NCBI RefSeq assembly: GCF_018873765.1
Contig: NC_057922.1
Location: forward strand, 10,739,563 to 10,803,562
From: Telopea speciosissima
Taxonomy: Eukaryota > Streptophyta > Magnoliopsida > Proteales > Proteaceae
Length of the DNA stretch: 64,000 nt
Direction: 5' to 3'
The position numbers and the translations under genes were made by a program. Each line of letters starts with the position of its first letter. Positions within the stretch are counted from its first letter, which is position 1. The notes beneath the pieces were generated by a model that saw nothing but the letters and a program-made list of their open reading frames with translations, had not been told where the DNA came from and ran no database searches. Shown one piece after another: positions 1 through 12,971 of this stretch.

Positions 1-59
1 AGGATAGGAGTTGGAGATCGACAGTTGGGATTGAAGAAGAGAGAGAAGGATTGCCATCG

Positions 60-212
60 ATGGTTTCGTTGTGGTCACCGTCTCTGATTATGTATCTCGG
101 CGGTGGTTCTCTGCCGTTGATTGCTGCAAGTTCCTGTACGGGCTTTCCAAGTTGCGGTTCTTGGTCAGAGCCAAGACTTGAGGCCATGTTGCCTCTCAAC
201 TTCAGTAAATGA
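60..212 (+). other. short open frame at left edge, unassigned
   Basis: An ATG at 60 opens a 50-codon frame ending in TGA at 210-212; the frame is also open back to the window edge, so it could be the tail of a gene lying to the left. I recognise no family. Low confidence that it is coding. Confidence 0.12.
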
Positions 213-735
213 TCATGACCACTGCATGCGGAGAATTTATAGCCTTTCTTATTTCCAATTTTGGCATCTTTCCCTGTTCCTACCTTTCCGGGAGGGCACG
301 AGGGCAACCAGACACATGGGGCGGGATGGGGCCGGGCAGGGCCGTCATTTTGGGATGCCCATCCCCATGTATCTGGACAGAAAATATAAGCGGATCAAGG
401 AAATCAGGCAATTTAAATTTAAATTGACTTTGACTCCATTTATTTCTATGGGTACTGGACCATGATTGTCTACGGTACGCTGTCCATAACGGCCTGGGCG
501 GCCAGAGTGCCAGACACATCGCCCTGTGCATTGTCTGCCTTATTCCTGTTACAGTGCCTTGTCCGAGCCAAGGGTAAGACGGACATTGCATATGACAATG
601 TGTCTGACCACACAAGCCTTTACGGGCACGCCGTAGAGGATCTGAATTGGTGAAGACTTGAGGACATGTTGAGAACTTGATCAAATTGAATAAATGATCA
701 TTGACGGAGACATGTGAAGAATTTATGGACTTTCA
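170..735. repeat. insertion flanked by a diverged ~75 bp direct repeat
   Basis: The stretch at about 170-245 (AAGACTTGAGG..ATGTTG.. TAAATGATCAT..GAATTTAT) recurs at about 652-735. The roughly 400 bp between carries a short inverted pair, CCAGACACATGGGG at about 309 and its near reverse complement CCCCATGTATCTGG at about 362. This looks like an old insertion or local duplication; no coding signal was seen. Confidence 0.4.
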
Positions 736-3700
736 AATGTTTTATGGAAGAGCCATCGATAGTGATGGATGAATTAGTGATCTGATAAGTCTTACCATTG
801 CTCGAATTTCATATGATACTATTTGTTAGGGATTTGGATAGAATTCATCTTTAAAACTAGACGTCAAGGAGAAAAGTGTCCAAGTACTTATAAACCCTCC
901 ACATAACCCAACATACTTGACCTGATATGTGATACAAATATGTGGCCTATGTACATAACCATCCATGAAACCTGCTCCAAAAATTTTTTATTGTTAATCT
1001 TCTATAATCAATACATTAAGGTTATAATAAAGCTTTCTTCTTATCTATAATGACGAATAGATGTACTGTATCAATTTTTTTGAGTTGGGGACTTTGGAGT
1101 TTGCAATCGATCTACATTTGTTTATGTGAAATGATTTCTTGAACCTACTACCTATCACTTAGGAAAGAACTCTAGTAGGGGTCTATTATCGGCCACTTGG
1201 TAGGAATGGAGGATGGAGCCCAAATTTTCCCGCAGATAGTATTTAAAAGTGCAAGATAACGTTAATTGGTTGTGTAGCCCTTGCATCACTGTGAGAGTCA
1301 TGAGAGTGCACACCGAAGCATTAGTTTGGATTGACCAGTATCAATATCGGCTTCGACTCATACAATTCGACCAATCCAATACAATACCTCATTCCATATT
1401 CATCAATGGTCATGCCTATCTCGCAATATTTTGGTTTATAAATGGGTCCAGTCCCTCTCTCTTTTGATCAATTTCTTGGTTTGATTCCATTGCTAGCCTG
1501 ACAGAAACAACTATCAGGCTGGCTCACAGTCCTATTTGAAGGGTGTAGTTTGGATTAAGGGTATCAATCGATTGGGCCTAATCCGTCTCCTCCAATTTAA
1601 GATTCTATATTGTTACCGACCATTTAGGTAATTGGGCCTCGTAGCTCAGGGCATAGACATACTTTTATGTTGTCATCGGTTACCAGTCCATAATCGGATT
1701 AACGATAATAGGGTTTTAAATGGATTAATTGGTTAATCGGGCTCTAAATGAGCCATATCTGGTTATAATCGAATCATAAACAGGGTAGGTTAACGATTAC
1801 GGTAGGCCACGGGCCAAAGTTCCAACCCCACCCTCACAGTCCTACTAAGGTCAGGGTTATTTTTCCATTCAATACATTCAAAAGAAGAAACTTGTTTTCA
1901 GTGGTGATGAGAAATATATAACTGGATCAAAGCGGATGGTTAATAGTACCTGAAACCATTGGGATTTTTCAGCCTGTAGGGCGGCCCTGGCTGAGCCCGG
2001 CCCGGTCCAACCGATCTTATAAATAATGTATATAAATAAATTGGAGAAAAATTCTCAGAGGGGGAGTGTACCGCCCATGTCCAAGCTCACACACATATGG
2101 AGCGAAATGACTCCTATGAAAGGTGGAAATCCAGCTCCCATGATACCAACATGCGTGCTCTAATTGGCCCCCTTACGCTCAGGGCCGTGCTCCCCCACAA
2201 AGAAGCTGACCCAAATAAATTATAAATATATATACATACACCGACCACATTTTATTTTTTTAATCTATCCACAGCACTCGCACTTTTCATGGGTATATTT
2301 ATTTATTTTTATTTATTATAACAAGGTTAACACTTCTTCTTTTAATAATGATTGTTGTTGGTGTAGTTTCATTTTCTCTCCTTTTTAAATGTATATAGGA
2401 ACACAAACGGCAAAATAGAGGGGCAACTAGGGTCAATCAGGGCCAGCCCGGCCCTGAAATGGAAAAAATTAGGGACTAACGGGATCAACCAGAGCTAACC
2501 CAACCCAATTCCAGATAAATAAGGGTTGAAGTAGGTTGGGTAAGCCCGACAAGGCTAGGCCTGGGCTGAGTTAAAAGAACTTAGGGTTGGGCTGCGGTTT
2601 AAAAAAAAAAAACCCGATTCACTGACACCCCCTGGCCTATATATAGACTTGAGAACATTGTCATGTTGTACAAGGTCAAACCTGAATAAAACCCCATGAA
2701 CTGAGACCAGATCTGAGCTTCTAAATCTTTTCTTCTTAGCTTCTCATCACTTGGATCCTCACTATCCATCATGATAGACACCTTTTTCCTTTTACAGGAC
2801 TCCTCTTCCATTTTTGGAAGACTCAACTCTCTTGGAAAACTTCATATTCTTGAAGACTTCATTTGCTTGGAAAACTTCAACCACTTAGAAGACCTAAACT
2901 CTTGTAAGGAATTCACCTTTTCCAGTCCCTTGGAAGATTTCATCCACCTCGAAATATTCTTACCTTTTACCTCTTTCACTCTCTCTACTTTGTTGTCTCT
3001 CCATTTTCTCCATTAGAACATCTTAATGGACAATCCAATCGAACCATTGATTAGTCTAGATAAAAGACACTAAACCCAATATGGATATACTGAGAAAATA
3101 AGTAGCAAACCACGTCAATCAATTTCCATGTAAACTAAAAAGAATGAAGGACCCATATTCCCAATTTCCCATGTGAAACGAAAGAAATGATGAGACAATG
3201 ACCAAGAAAGACTCCATGAGACAAAACATGGAAGAAGGATTCCTCTGTCTCCATACAAAGGGTTTTAATTAAAATCGATTGCAATTTAACACTTGATACT
3301 CACGAATTTTACAATATTCACCAACTTTCACATGCAAAAGTGTGTAAAGAATGGCTTAAACAAATACATAGGTTGATTACAATACATATAAATCTCATTT
3401 TCATGGTTTGTGCAGACCTGTTACCCTTCATAGTCTATAGACTCTGTACTCATTTCCTAGCACATGATAGATTAGATGAGGTCGAATTTGATGCGATATA
3501 GACGCACCATCCCCATAAAATGCAATATTATTGATGCACCGCATGATGCTTCTACACGTGCTCTTATTGATCCCTGCTCACGCGTTAGGGCCATAGGGCT
3601 TCTTCAAGGTTGGAATAATTCTTTATTCTAAGCAATCTTTTTCCAAGAAGCTAACATCGATCTTTAACCCATCTAATTTGACCTTATAAGTAACAAATAA

Positions 3701-4860
3701 TAAAAGAAAGCACGACCAGTACTACTCCAGCAAGCCAGGTGACCTTTGAAATAAAGACAAAATAAAAATCTTAATGAATAAGTTAAAAATTACATCCAGG
3801 TCAAAGGTTTCAAATTTTCTTTGTTTGCAATAGATTAAAAATAAATAAATAAATAAAAAACCCGGTTTCTAATGGGATAATTATGTTTATGGTCAGAGAC
3901 ATGGTTATCAATTGTTGATTGGAAGTAACCCTCTTTACTCTTTAGGCATTTTGGGCTATATCATTTCAGATTCAAAAGATAGAAAAAAAAAAAACCCCAC
4001 TTTTCTTGTAATGGGATAATTTATCGGAGAAGGCTTAGCGGCACATTTCAATCACAAGGCTGAAAATAGGAGGATAATGGGATTTTTTCAAAGGAAGACG
4101 AGAGAGAGAGATGGAACATCCCTTAACAGTAAAAATAGTCAATTGAAGCAGCTTCACCTAATTTTCAAATAGCATAAATTAGTCAGTATTTGAGAACCAA
4201 AACTACACCCTAACTCACTTACCTGCTTTGATTGAACACTTTCTAAACCAGTTGGACGGTTTCTATTTGATTGCTTCAACCAATTATCCTATTTAAAACA
4301 TTTATATGAATCTTTCTTTCTTTTATAGACTTGAAAAGTCGCACGTTTAACAAAATATTAAGGATTAAATTTTCCTTCTCCCATGGAGAACGGTTCACCC
4401 ACCATCCTAGGGTTCACAAACACCTATAGGGTTTTAATATATTTCCAATATGCCCTCCTGATACCCCCCCTCCCACCTCACTCTTTTTGAGTTTTGATCT
4501 ATTTGTATTCAAGTTCAGACAAACAAACATCTTTAAGCCATCTTGTTGGCTTTTGATTGATAGTAGTAAACGAAAGCACCTAAAGCATTTACGATACAAT
4601 TCAAAGATTTAAAAATAATAAAGGGACCGAATTTTCTGTTTTTAATTGAATGATACAAACAAAATATAATAATAATAATAATAATATCGGGATAAATACA
4701 CATTAAAGTAACTAAAAAAATTCTTGTGATGCCATGAAATAGCCATCTTTAAGTCATATAGCTTTATTACCGGGAAAAAAAAAAAATCATAGCTTTGTGT
4801 GTATATTGTGTGTGGCACCTAATTTGACTTGGTCATATGTCAATTAATTTTTAGTTAAAT
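736..4860. other. gene-free stretch with repeat debris
   Basis: I see no gene here. It holds GGCCCGG-rich dispersed repeat fragments near 1963-2014 and 2430-2560, an AT-rich tract, simple A-runs and a (TAA)n run near 4670-4685. Open frames at 2599-2826 (-) and 2771-3016 (+) have neither a recognisable domain nor flanking splice logic. Confidence 0.5.
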
Positions 4861-4867
4861 TTAGTGA

Positions 4868-5040
4868 TAATGTTATTTGCACTAGGGGCACACAATGCGC
4901 CCAGACACATGGGGGTGGGTGAAATTAATATCGATTTTCCACCCCCTGAATGTCTGAAATCCTGCTCATGTCCCAACTCATGTATCTGGGCGCAGCCTAC
5001 GCCCATATGCGCTCTCGAGCAAAGAACATCGCCCCATATA
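4868..5040. repeat. small palindromic dispersed repeat
   Basis: GCGCCCAGACACATG near 4894 faces CATGTATCTGGGCGC near 4980, a near-perfect inverted pair about 95 bp apart. Related words (CCAGACACATG, CATGTATCTGG) occur at 309-375, and loosely related GTGGGAC/AGAGAACC-type repeats lie near 2044-2200, 5446-5580, 7150-7320 and 47990-48090. Probably a MITE-like family. Confidence 0.4.
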
Positions 5041-6850
5041 ATATAGCTCATGTCAAAATAATGATGAAACTTATTTGATAGCCAACTTTGTTTGAAGAAT
5101 CTTATAAAAAAAAAACTAATTTGAAAAATAGGTATCATTTATTAAGAAAATAGAATCACATACATGGTAGGCAATACAATTGAGATGAGAGGTAGCTCTT
5201 ATCCATCCAATGGTTGGATGAAAAACGCATCAATGCCATGTGCCAAAAATAGACAACGTAGATTAAAAAGCTTTTCACCTTTTTTAAATATAGTTTACAA
5301 GTGTGTGACGCATTGAGAGAAAGAGTTTGCAGTCCAATTTGCCTAACCCGTTTGAACATGTCCATTCCAATTCATGTTGATGATCTAACTTATTCTTGAA
5401 CAGACTACTTTTAGGTTTGTACCCATTCAATATTATTTTATGGGAAAGAGTTCTCTATGGGGGAGTATGGTCCTTGCACACGTGCTAGGGCCAATGGAAG
5501 CACATGGAGGCATCAACAAGACATTTCTCCCCCTCCCCCTCCCCCTCGTTCATGTTTGGGCTAAGACTCCCCCACAAAAAACTTTCTTCTTTATTTTATT
5601 TAAGGTTAAAAGTTCTCTAGTCGTTGTGCACCATCTAACTAACTTGGTCTACATATATCTAGTTATTTTATTTAAGGTGAAAGATTCCCTATTCTGCATG
5701 CACCATATAATTTTCTTGGTTTTCATATTTAGTTGTGCGGTTGTGCCACATGGAAGGGTGACAGCTCAAATTAATCATTGGCCCTCCTACCTTCATCCAT
5801 CCATCCTCTTGGTAATAATGCACATTTTTTTTTATACTTTTATTTTGTTACGTGGCAAACTCTTTTTTGGGTTTAAACTTGACATGTGAGAAAGAGACCT
5901 TAGGGTCTACATGTTCACCAAATTTTGCCTCATTTAATTTGCTACATGACAAGAATTGATTGCAAACTAGGGATGATTAGATGGTCTACGTAGACCTAAA
6001 AACCCCCCACCCTTTATTTAATGGTCCTCATGGATTCACTATGCATAGTGAAATGTAACACTTCACTATTTACTATATGGCCCCACTCATATATTGCCAT
6101 GTGGGAAGAGAGTGAAGCTTAGCACTTCGTTGGCATTGTGAAACGTAATATATCATTAGACATAGCGAAATGAAGTTTTTAATTACAAGGTAACATTTCA
6201 CAGTTTGCATAGATCAAGTAACATCTAGTTATGCAACATACACGAGAAAAAAGTCTCTACTTGGTGGTGCTTCCTATGCCCTCTCACATGGCACCATGAG
6301 ATGACACTTTTGCCCCCTGGGTAGATACCCATGCGTACTCACCCTTGGCACAGACGCTTGTGTAAAGATCATGCGACCAAGTAGAGATCTCTTGCTCGAC
6401 ATAAGATATATATTGTCAACAAGTAGGTGAACTAAGAAATTGTAATCTTACCTTTATTTTATGCAGCTTCCTTAATGGGCACACTTAATTTTTCAATGTG
6501 GAAGAGACAAAGAGAGATGTGGAAAATCTCACTAGATATCTATAAATGATTTGAAAAATCGTGTGTTAAATTTCATGCTTAAATTATCTACACGTTTAAG
6601 GTGCCACATGATAGATGAAGGTACCTATTAAAGAGATCCTTTCTTTAATGTCTATGTAGAAAAACCAAGCCCTAAAATATAAATTTCAAAATATTATAAA
6701 CCAATGTGCGATGACATTGACTTTTGTTAAATTTTTAAGACATTACCAAGTATAATACATGGATTTTTGGCAAACGTGTTTTTATTAGAATATATAAACG
6801 TAAAATCTAAGGCAAAATTATTAAGAAACAATGAAAATATTATAATCAAA
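5041..6850. other. gene-free stretch
   Basis: No supported gene. The 149-codon frame at 5440-5889 is hydrophobic and low in complexity, lies among repeat words seen elsewhere in the window, and shows no domain. Confidence 0.4.
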
Positions 6851-7080
6851 CTTAAGAAAGGTGTCGATCCAGGGCTTGCCCTGGTGGTTCGCTACTCCCT
6901 TGGGAGAACTACATCAGGCACTTGATCGGTGGTTCAAGTCTCCCTTAGCAACACCTAGTCCACATTTAATTGCTTTCCAAGAAGTGGAGCCTTTGGGTAC
7001 CATATTTGACCCCTTGTGGGTCCCCTCATTGCCTCCTAGTGGGGTCCTGTTGAGGTCCAAAAAAAAACCTTAAGAAAGGT
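6851..7080 (+). mobile_element. tRNA-derived SINE with target-site duplication
   Basis: The body at about 6863-7068 starts with a tRNA-like head: an A-box-like CCCTGGTGGTTCG near 6880 and a B-box-like GGTTCAAGTCTC near 6931. It ends in an A-run. It is bracketed by the 12 bp direct repeat CTTAAGAAAGGT at 6851-6862 and 7069-7080. RNA polymerase III promoter boxes, an A-tail and a target-site duplication together fit a SINE retroposed by LINE machinery. Confidence 0.8.
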
Positions 7081-7570
7081 CTGCTCAGAATCTTTAAATA
7101 ATTACACTTCAAGAAGACCCTAAGTATTGCAATAAATAGTTCATACTTTAATTAATAGGACAAAAATTCTCTGCGTGGGACGCAAGGGTCACACCCACAC
7201 ACAGTAGGGAGCGGAATGACTGCCCTGCCTCCCATGAATGTCAGAAATTCTGCCACCCAATATGTTAGTGCACTCTCTCTCATTGGCTGGCACATACATA
7301 GAGAACCGCTTCTCGAACGTCTCTAATTAATATTAGGGCAGCCCGGGAGGATTTGTCGAAATGGGGTTTTTTATGTTATTAGGGACTGAATGGTAAAATC
7401 ATATGGTATTAAGTATGGATGCAAGAATCACACGATCAGGTAGCGTTCTTTTTCTGTTAATATTTAGTGAAAAAATATCTATTATTATTATTATTTTTTA
7501 GAATAAAAAATACCAAAAAAAGAAAAAAAACGTGGCGCAAGCACCGTCCTCGTCTCCTCGTTCCTCTTAA

Positions 7571-8852
7571 TATATAGAAAGGGCAATTACTATCACTACC
7601 CTACACTTAGCCAATATTTACTAAAACTATCCTACCTTAAACTTCTTTTCTAAAACTACCCTGCTTTTAAACTTTTACATCTCCTTCTACCCTCATGTTT
7701 TTAAATACCCAGATTACCCTTTCTTTTCACCTAGTAACTTGCTAATCTATTTAACCTACCATTCATCTTCTACTTTTTACTATTTTTATCCTTAAAATAG
7801 TAAAAAATGAAGCATCCACCCACTTCTTCTCTCCCGTTATTTACGCCATTCAGTTTTTTTTGTTGTTTTTTCTTCAATTTTTTATTTAATTAATTTTTTA
7901 TTCAACATTTCATCCTCATCGTTCTTCAAACAGATCATAGTTCTAAGTATCGGTATCGTGTCGCCCGTATCGAACAATATACCAGTTTTGTTAGTCACTG
8001 ATACTGATACCATATCGATAGCATGGTACTGACAAGGGGTAAAATGGTCAGAGAACTCATTTTTTAAGAAAATTCAAGGGTAAATTTGCCCGATCCAGGC
8101 AGATACCATATCAGTATCATATCGGTTTTGTAGGTTACCGATACCCGTTCCAATACTGTGCACTAAAACCATGGAAGACTCTCATAAAAAATAGTAAAAA
8201 GTAAATTGAATAAAAAGAGGAAGAGAGAGAAGAAGTGGGGTGTTTTGAAGAGAGTCCATCTGTTCCATGGTTTGAGTGCACGGAATTGGAACGGGTATCG
8301 GTAACCTACAAAATCAATACGGTATTGACCTGGATCAGCTGTATCAAGCAAAATTACCCCTGAATCTCCTTTAAAATGAATTTTTTTTTACTATTTTACC
8401 CCTTTTTTGTACTGTGCTACCGATACGGTATCGACATGGTATCGATGGCTAGCAAAATCGATACGTATCACCGGATACGGGTGATACGATACCAATACTT
8501 AGAACCATGATCTGTTCGAAGAAGAACGAAAAGGATGAAATGTTGAATAAAAAATTAATTAAATAGAAAAATTAAAGAAAAAAAACCAAATGGAGTAAAA
8601 AATAGAAGAGAGAAGAATCGAATGGGTGCTTTCATTTTTTACTATTTTAATGACAAAAATAGTAAAAAGTAGAAGATGAATAGTAGGTTAAATAAATTAG
8701 CAGGTTACTAGGTGAAAAGGAAGGGCAATCTGGGTATTTAAAAATATGAGGGTAGAAGGAGATGTAAAAGTTTAAAAACAGGGTAGTTTTAGAAAAGAAG
8801 TTTAAGGTAGGATAGTTTTAGTAAATATAGGCTAAGTGTACTATATAGAAAG
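7571..8852. mobile_element. 1.26 kb foldback (long inverted repeat) element
   Basis: The body 7582-8841 is a giant imperfect palindrome. TACACTTAGCCAATATTTAC at 7600-7619 pairs with GTAAATATAGGCTAAGTGTA at 8821-8840, and the arms can be followed inward to about 8180 and 8245, leaving a loop of about 65 bp. The 11 bp TATATAGAAAG flanks both sides (7571-7581, 8842-8852), which fits a Mutator-like or foldback target-site duplication. The left arm has about 20 extra bases (GGCAATTACTATCACTACCC) missing on the right. No transposase is seen; the frame at 8163-8351 (-) spans the loop and is not supported. Confidence 0.8.
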
Positions 8853-9580
8853 AAAATATAGATTAGAATATTTTAAGGTATTAATTAGGCCTCGTCAGCA
8901 CTGTTTCGATTTCCACAGGTTTATTGCAGATTTGAACTTTGAAAAGTCAACCTTATAATAGATTTTGATTCTTGACCACCCGATTGAATCTTCAAAGTTG
9001 TCATACTTTTCCTCCACTACCATACACCATAGTGATCCACTTTTGCATGTAAGCACGTAACAAACTTTGGAATTTCGTACATCACAAGGAAACTGAAGAT
9101 CTCTTGATTTCATGCTCTGTTGCTCATCTTATAAAAATCATTTCATAAGATGGGGTCCATGTTGCATAGATCGGACGGCTAGGATCAATCTTAAGACCAT
9201 TTCACACACACATTGAGTGGTCGTGATCACAGAAGCACATAAACAAAACTATTTTATGAAGCATGGATTCACAGTTGTGATAGAGAGAGATCTTAAACTC
9301 CGATTTGAAAATCCAAAAAATACAGTTTGTTAGTAAAAGACTCAGAAATTTAATTCTGGTCTTTGGGGTTCTTCGATGATCACAAGGCAGCCACTCGTGG
9401 ATTCTTCGAGGTTATTTAAGCCCTTCTCAGCATTATCTCCAGGAGTCGGGCTCTTGTTCTTCTAAACTCTTCTTCTGGCAGTTACCAAAAGCTTCACTTC
9501 TTATTGAAACAAATCTGCAATCTTTCTGTAATTTGATTCTGTGGGTAATTCAATTTTTCTCACAGAGATAGAAAGAAGAG

Positions 9581-12022
9581 ATGGGTACTACATATTCGAT
9601 GCTTACTCAATATGATATCGAAGAAGTTCAGGAATACTGCAACAATTTATGTAAGAACCTCTTAAATCTTTCTTCTTTCTGGACTTTATCTATATTGGGT
9701 TCTTAATTAATTGATGTTTTATTTTGGGAACTCAATTGGGTTGTTCTGTTTTGTGTGCCAAATTCAGTTTCTCAGCAAGAAATAGTGTCTCTGTACGAGA
9801 GGTTCTGTCAACTCGACCGGAATTCTAAGGGTTTCATTTCTGCTGACGAGATTTTATCTGTGCCTGAGTTCTCCCTGAATCCTCTTTCTCAGGTAGATAT
9901 CTAATATTGTTTTCAGCTCCTGTTCTGTATATTTGATGTTGAATAAATTGCCATTTGATGATCAGATTTGGGTAATTAATTTTGTTAATAATAATTGCAG
10001 AGACTGCTTAAGATGGTGGACGGTTTGAATTTCAAGGATTTTGTTGCCTTCCTATCAGCTTTCAGTTCTAAAGCAAGCATTCGACAGAAAATTGAACGTA
10101 GGTTGCTTCTCCATAATGTCGAATTTCTGCAATACGATTTGTGATTTTACATTGCAATGAAATTCTGTAATCACTTCTTTCATTCCTTGAGTTTCAGTTT
10201 TTATATAGAAGATTATATTTCCTTCCCAAACTTCAGGCCATTGATTTATGTTAACATATACTTATTGTGTAATTGCCTCAGTCATCTTCAAAATATATGA
10301 TCTTGATGGAAATGGGAAGGTGACCTACCATGATGTGTTAGAGGTGTTCCGGGATTTGACTGGTTCGTTCATGTCGGAGGAGCAAAGAGAGGTATCTTCA
10401 TTATTAACTTTTCATTGACAAAGTAATACAGAAATCATCAAGTAGCCCTTTATATTGATCAATGTATGTTGCTCAATTTGAAAATGTTTTGAGAAAGCTA
10501 TGGATACAGGGCATGTCTTTTTAATCTATGCACTGTATTAACCAAAGATCAAGAATAGTTTTTCTATGGGGGTTTAAGTCCTTTAAATGGAGAACCGTAA
10601 GTGGGACCCTTAAACAAGTGATACTGGAAAGAAAAATCCCTTAAACAAGTGAACTGGAAAGAAGAATAAGGGAACATACCAAGCCATAAGTGTTTCATGA
10701 CATTATTTATCTCAGGTTAGGCAGTTAAAATTATGAACTTGCTGAGGTTCTATATGGATTTGTTTAGAGCTTCTAAACTCAAGCACATGAATGTCAAAGA
10801 TCTGAACTTAAAAAGGGTCATTGTAATTCAATTAGATGGTTAAAAGGTGATGTTCTTGCATTTGCTATTTATACATGAAGCTATCAAGTAGGTTAAATAT
10901 TTGTCTCCTTTGTTTTCAGATTTTTGTGTCGTAAGAATTATAAATTCTTGAATCATATACCTCTTGTAAATAAGTCGGTCTGTGTTTTTATTTGTTTCTT
11001 ACATGTATATATGATTTCTTATTTCTCTGTTCTGTTTCTTATTTTTTCAGGAAGTTTTGAGGCATTTATTGGAGGAAGCTGGTTACGCAAAGACTTCTTC
11101 TTTATTGCTGGATGACTTCATTAAGGTATCTACCTTTCATTTTCTTTTTCTTTTTTTCCTGCCAACTTTCTCTTTGGATTGGTTGTCCTTATTGAATACT
11201 TCAATTTTATAGTAGTACAAAGCACAAGTTCAATTTCAGGTTGATTGCGCATTTGACAAAGTTTTTTCAAGATAACTGCAAGAATTTAAAATATACCAAG
11301 ACTAAGAAGTACCATTCCAATCATTTATACTCCATTCTCTTCTTCCCCTCCCTTCCCCTTCTCTTTTCCCTTAACAAGAAATCAAGAATGCCAGGAAACA
11401 AAATTCTAATGATCATAATCTTGAATGACGATATTCATTCAGCTCAAACACTTGGCAAACTCCAGAAATGCAGGGACCATCCTCAAGAACATCAGATAAA
11501 TCTCATCCTCGAAAGGTTTTTCTGTTATTTTGCTCATGAGGATTATGTTGAGTAACAGTGAAGCTGTGACTTGTAATGTTACTTGCATTTAATGTACACA
11601 CCGCATGCGTATCACACAATGTTGCAGCCATTTCAGTGGTCCCTCCCACCCATCTCAGTTCCCATTGGCCTTTTGCTTTTCTGTTCTGTGAACTTCATGT
11701 GGATGGTCCGCCATATTAATTCCCTTACCATCTAAATAATGGCATGGGAAAGCACTAAAAATCATCATCAGATTGACAGTATATTCCAGCTTTCCATTGA
11801 TACCATTGATAATGTATTCTTTTCTGGAATCATGTTTTCTTCTTTTTCTCAAACATTAACAATGTATAAGTTAGCCTCAGATTTAATTGAATTCATTCCC
11901 TGTATATTCAAGTCCTTATTCGATCTTTTTAATTTGATACTCATTATTGTTGCTTTACATTCTTTTTTCAGATTCTTGACTATCCTGGTCTGAAGATGGA
12001 GGTTGAAGTCCCTATCGACTAA
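9581..12022 (+). CDS. calcineurin B-like EF-hand protein (6 exons)
   Basis: Exons 9581-9650, 9768-9892, 10001-10097, 10282-10391, 11051-11125 and 11972-12022, all with GT-AG introns and consistent phase, give 175 residues. The product resembles the calcineurin-B/CHP-type plant EF-hand proteins (Arabidopsis At3g18430-like; recalled, not searched). It reads MGTTYS at the N terminus, an N-myristoylation consensus (Gly2, Ser6). EF loop 1 (residues 40-51) and EF loop 3 (104-115, DLDGNGK core) keep the calcium ligands; loop 3 ends in Asp rather than Glu. The second and fourth EF positions (about 72-82 and 145-158) are degenerate. A calcium sensor or adaptor that can dock on membranes is likely; the partner cannot be inferred. 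The stop is followed by an AT-rich 3' region. Confidence 0.93.
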
Positions 12023-12971
12023 ATCAACTCAGAGAAGCTCTTCACTAAATCAACATTTTGCTCGTTATCGTTACCATGTCAGCCTGACTTCTTTCTATGG
12101 CTAGCTTCCTTGACCCACCACCCAACCTTGAACCGATGAGCTAACCAAGAGAGGAGACTCCATGGCACCCTTGTAACATGGCTTGAAGTCGAGCGGAAGA
12201 AACAACTGTCTATAATGTCCTCTTTCTTTCATTCTTCCCCTGAAAAATAGTGAATAAGAGCAGTTCATGTATTACAGGGAAATTAAAAATTCAGAATCTT
12301 TGTAAATTTTCCACATTATATCTATGTGGCTTACTTCTGCTTCTGTTATATGTATTTATCTATGAAACCAAATTCTTAATGGAATGTGTATGTTTGTAAG
12401 CCGATTGCACTCGTCGAGATCAAAGACCATGATTTACAATGTTATGGAAAACACTACACCTTGCACATCAATCCCTCTATGATCTTGTATCAATCCTTTG
12501 GCCTGTTATGAAGTCAATGGTCTGGAACCATAAGGCTTTATAAATTGGACAGCCATGACCAGCTGATAAGGTTGGATTTGGATCATAACATCCTAAGGTA
12601 ATTCTTTAGGAAACTTTTGGTTTCTTTTTCATTTCTGTTTTTTGTGGATGTTAACTGTAAACACTAGAATGTGATGTTTGCTGGATCATCCTAAGGCTGT
12701 GTTTGGTATGCATTCTATGTTGATTTTGCTTTCTCAAGTGAAAGAATTCAGAGATAAGAAAAAAAAAAAAAAAGGATCTTTCGGTAATTAAATCGAAAGA
12801 TTGGGCTATTAAGAGTTCGGGAAAAACCATATTAGCACCAAACGTCACAGTCTCGGAGTCTCCCAAACAGAAATGGAGCCAAAATTTGTTCGTTTCTTCT
12901 TCAGTTCTTGGCACTCGTATCAACAACCGCCATAGTATTTTGTTGTCTCTTCTTGCGTGTGTGTTTGCTTA
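12023..12971. other. 3' region of EF-hand gene and intergenic
   Basis: No gene. The EF-hand gene presumably polyadenylates within the first few hundred bases. The last 150 bases before 12972 are pyrimidine-rich and are likely the leader of the next gene. The frame at 12651-12926 (-) is an A/T-tract shadow. Confidence 0.45.

Noticed and set aside
5440-5889. 149-codon hydrophobic ORF
   Set aside because: Repeat-rich surroundings, no splice context, no recognisable motif; length alone is not evidence in AT-rich DNA.
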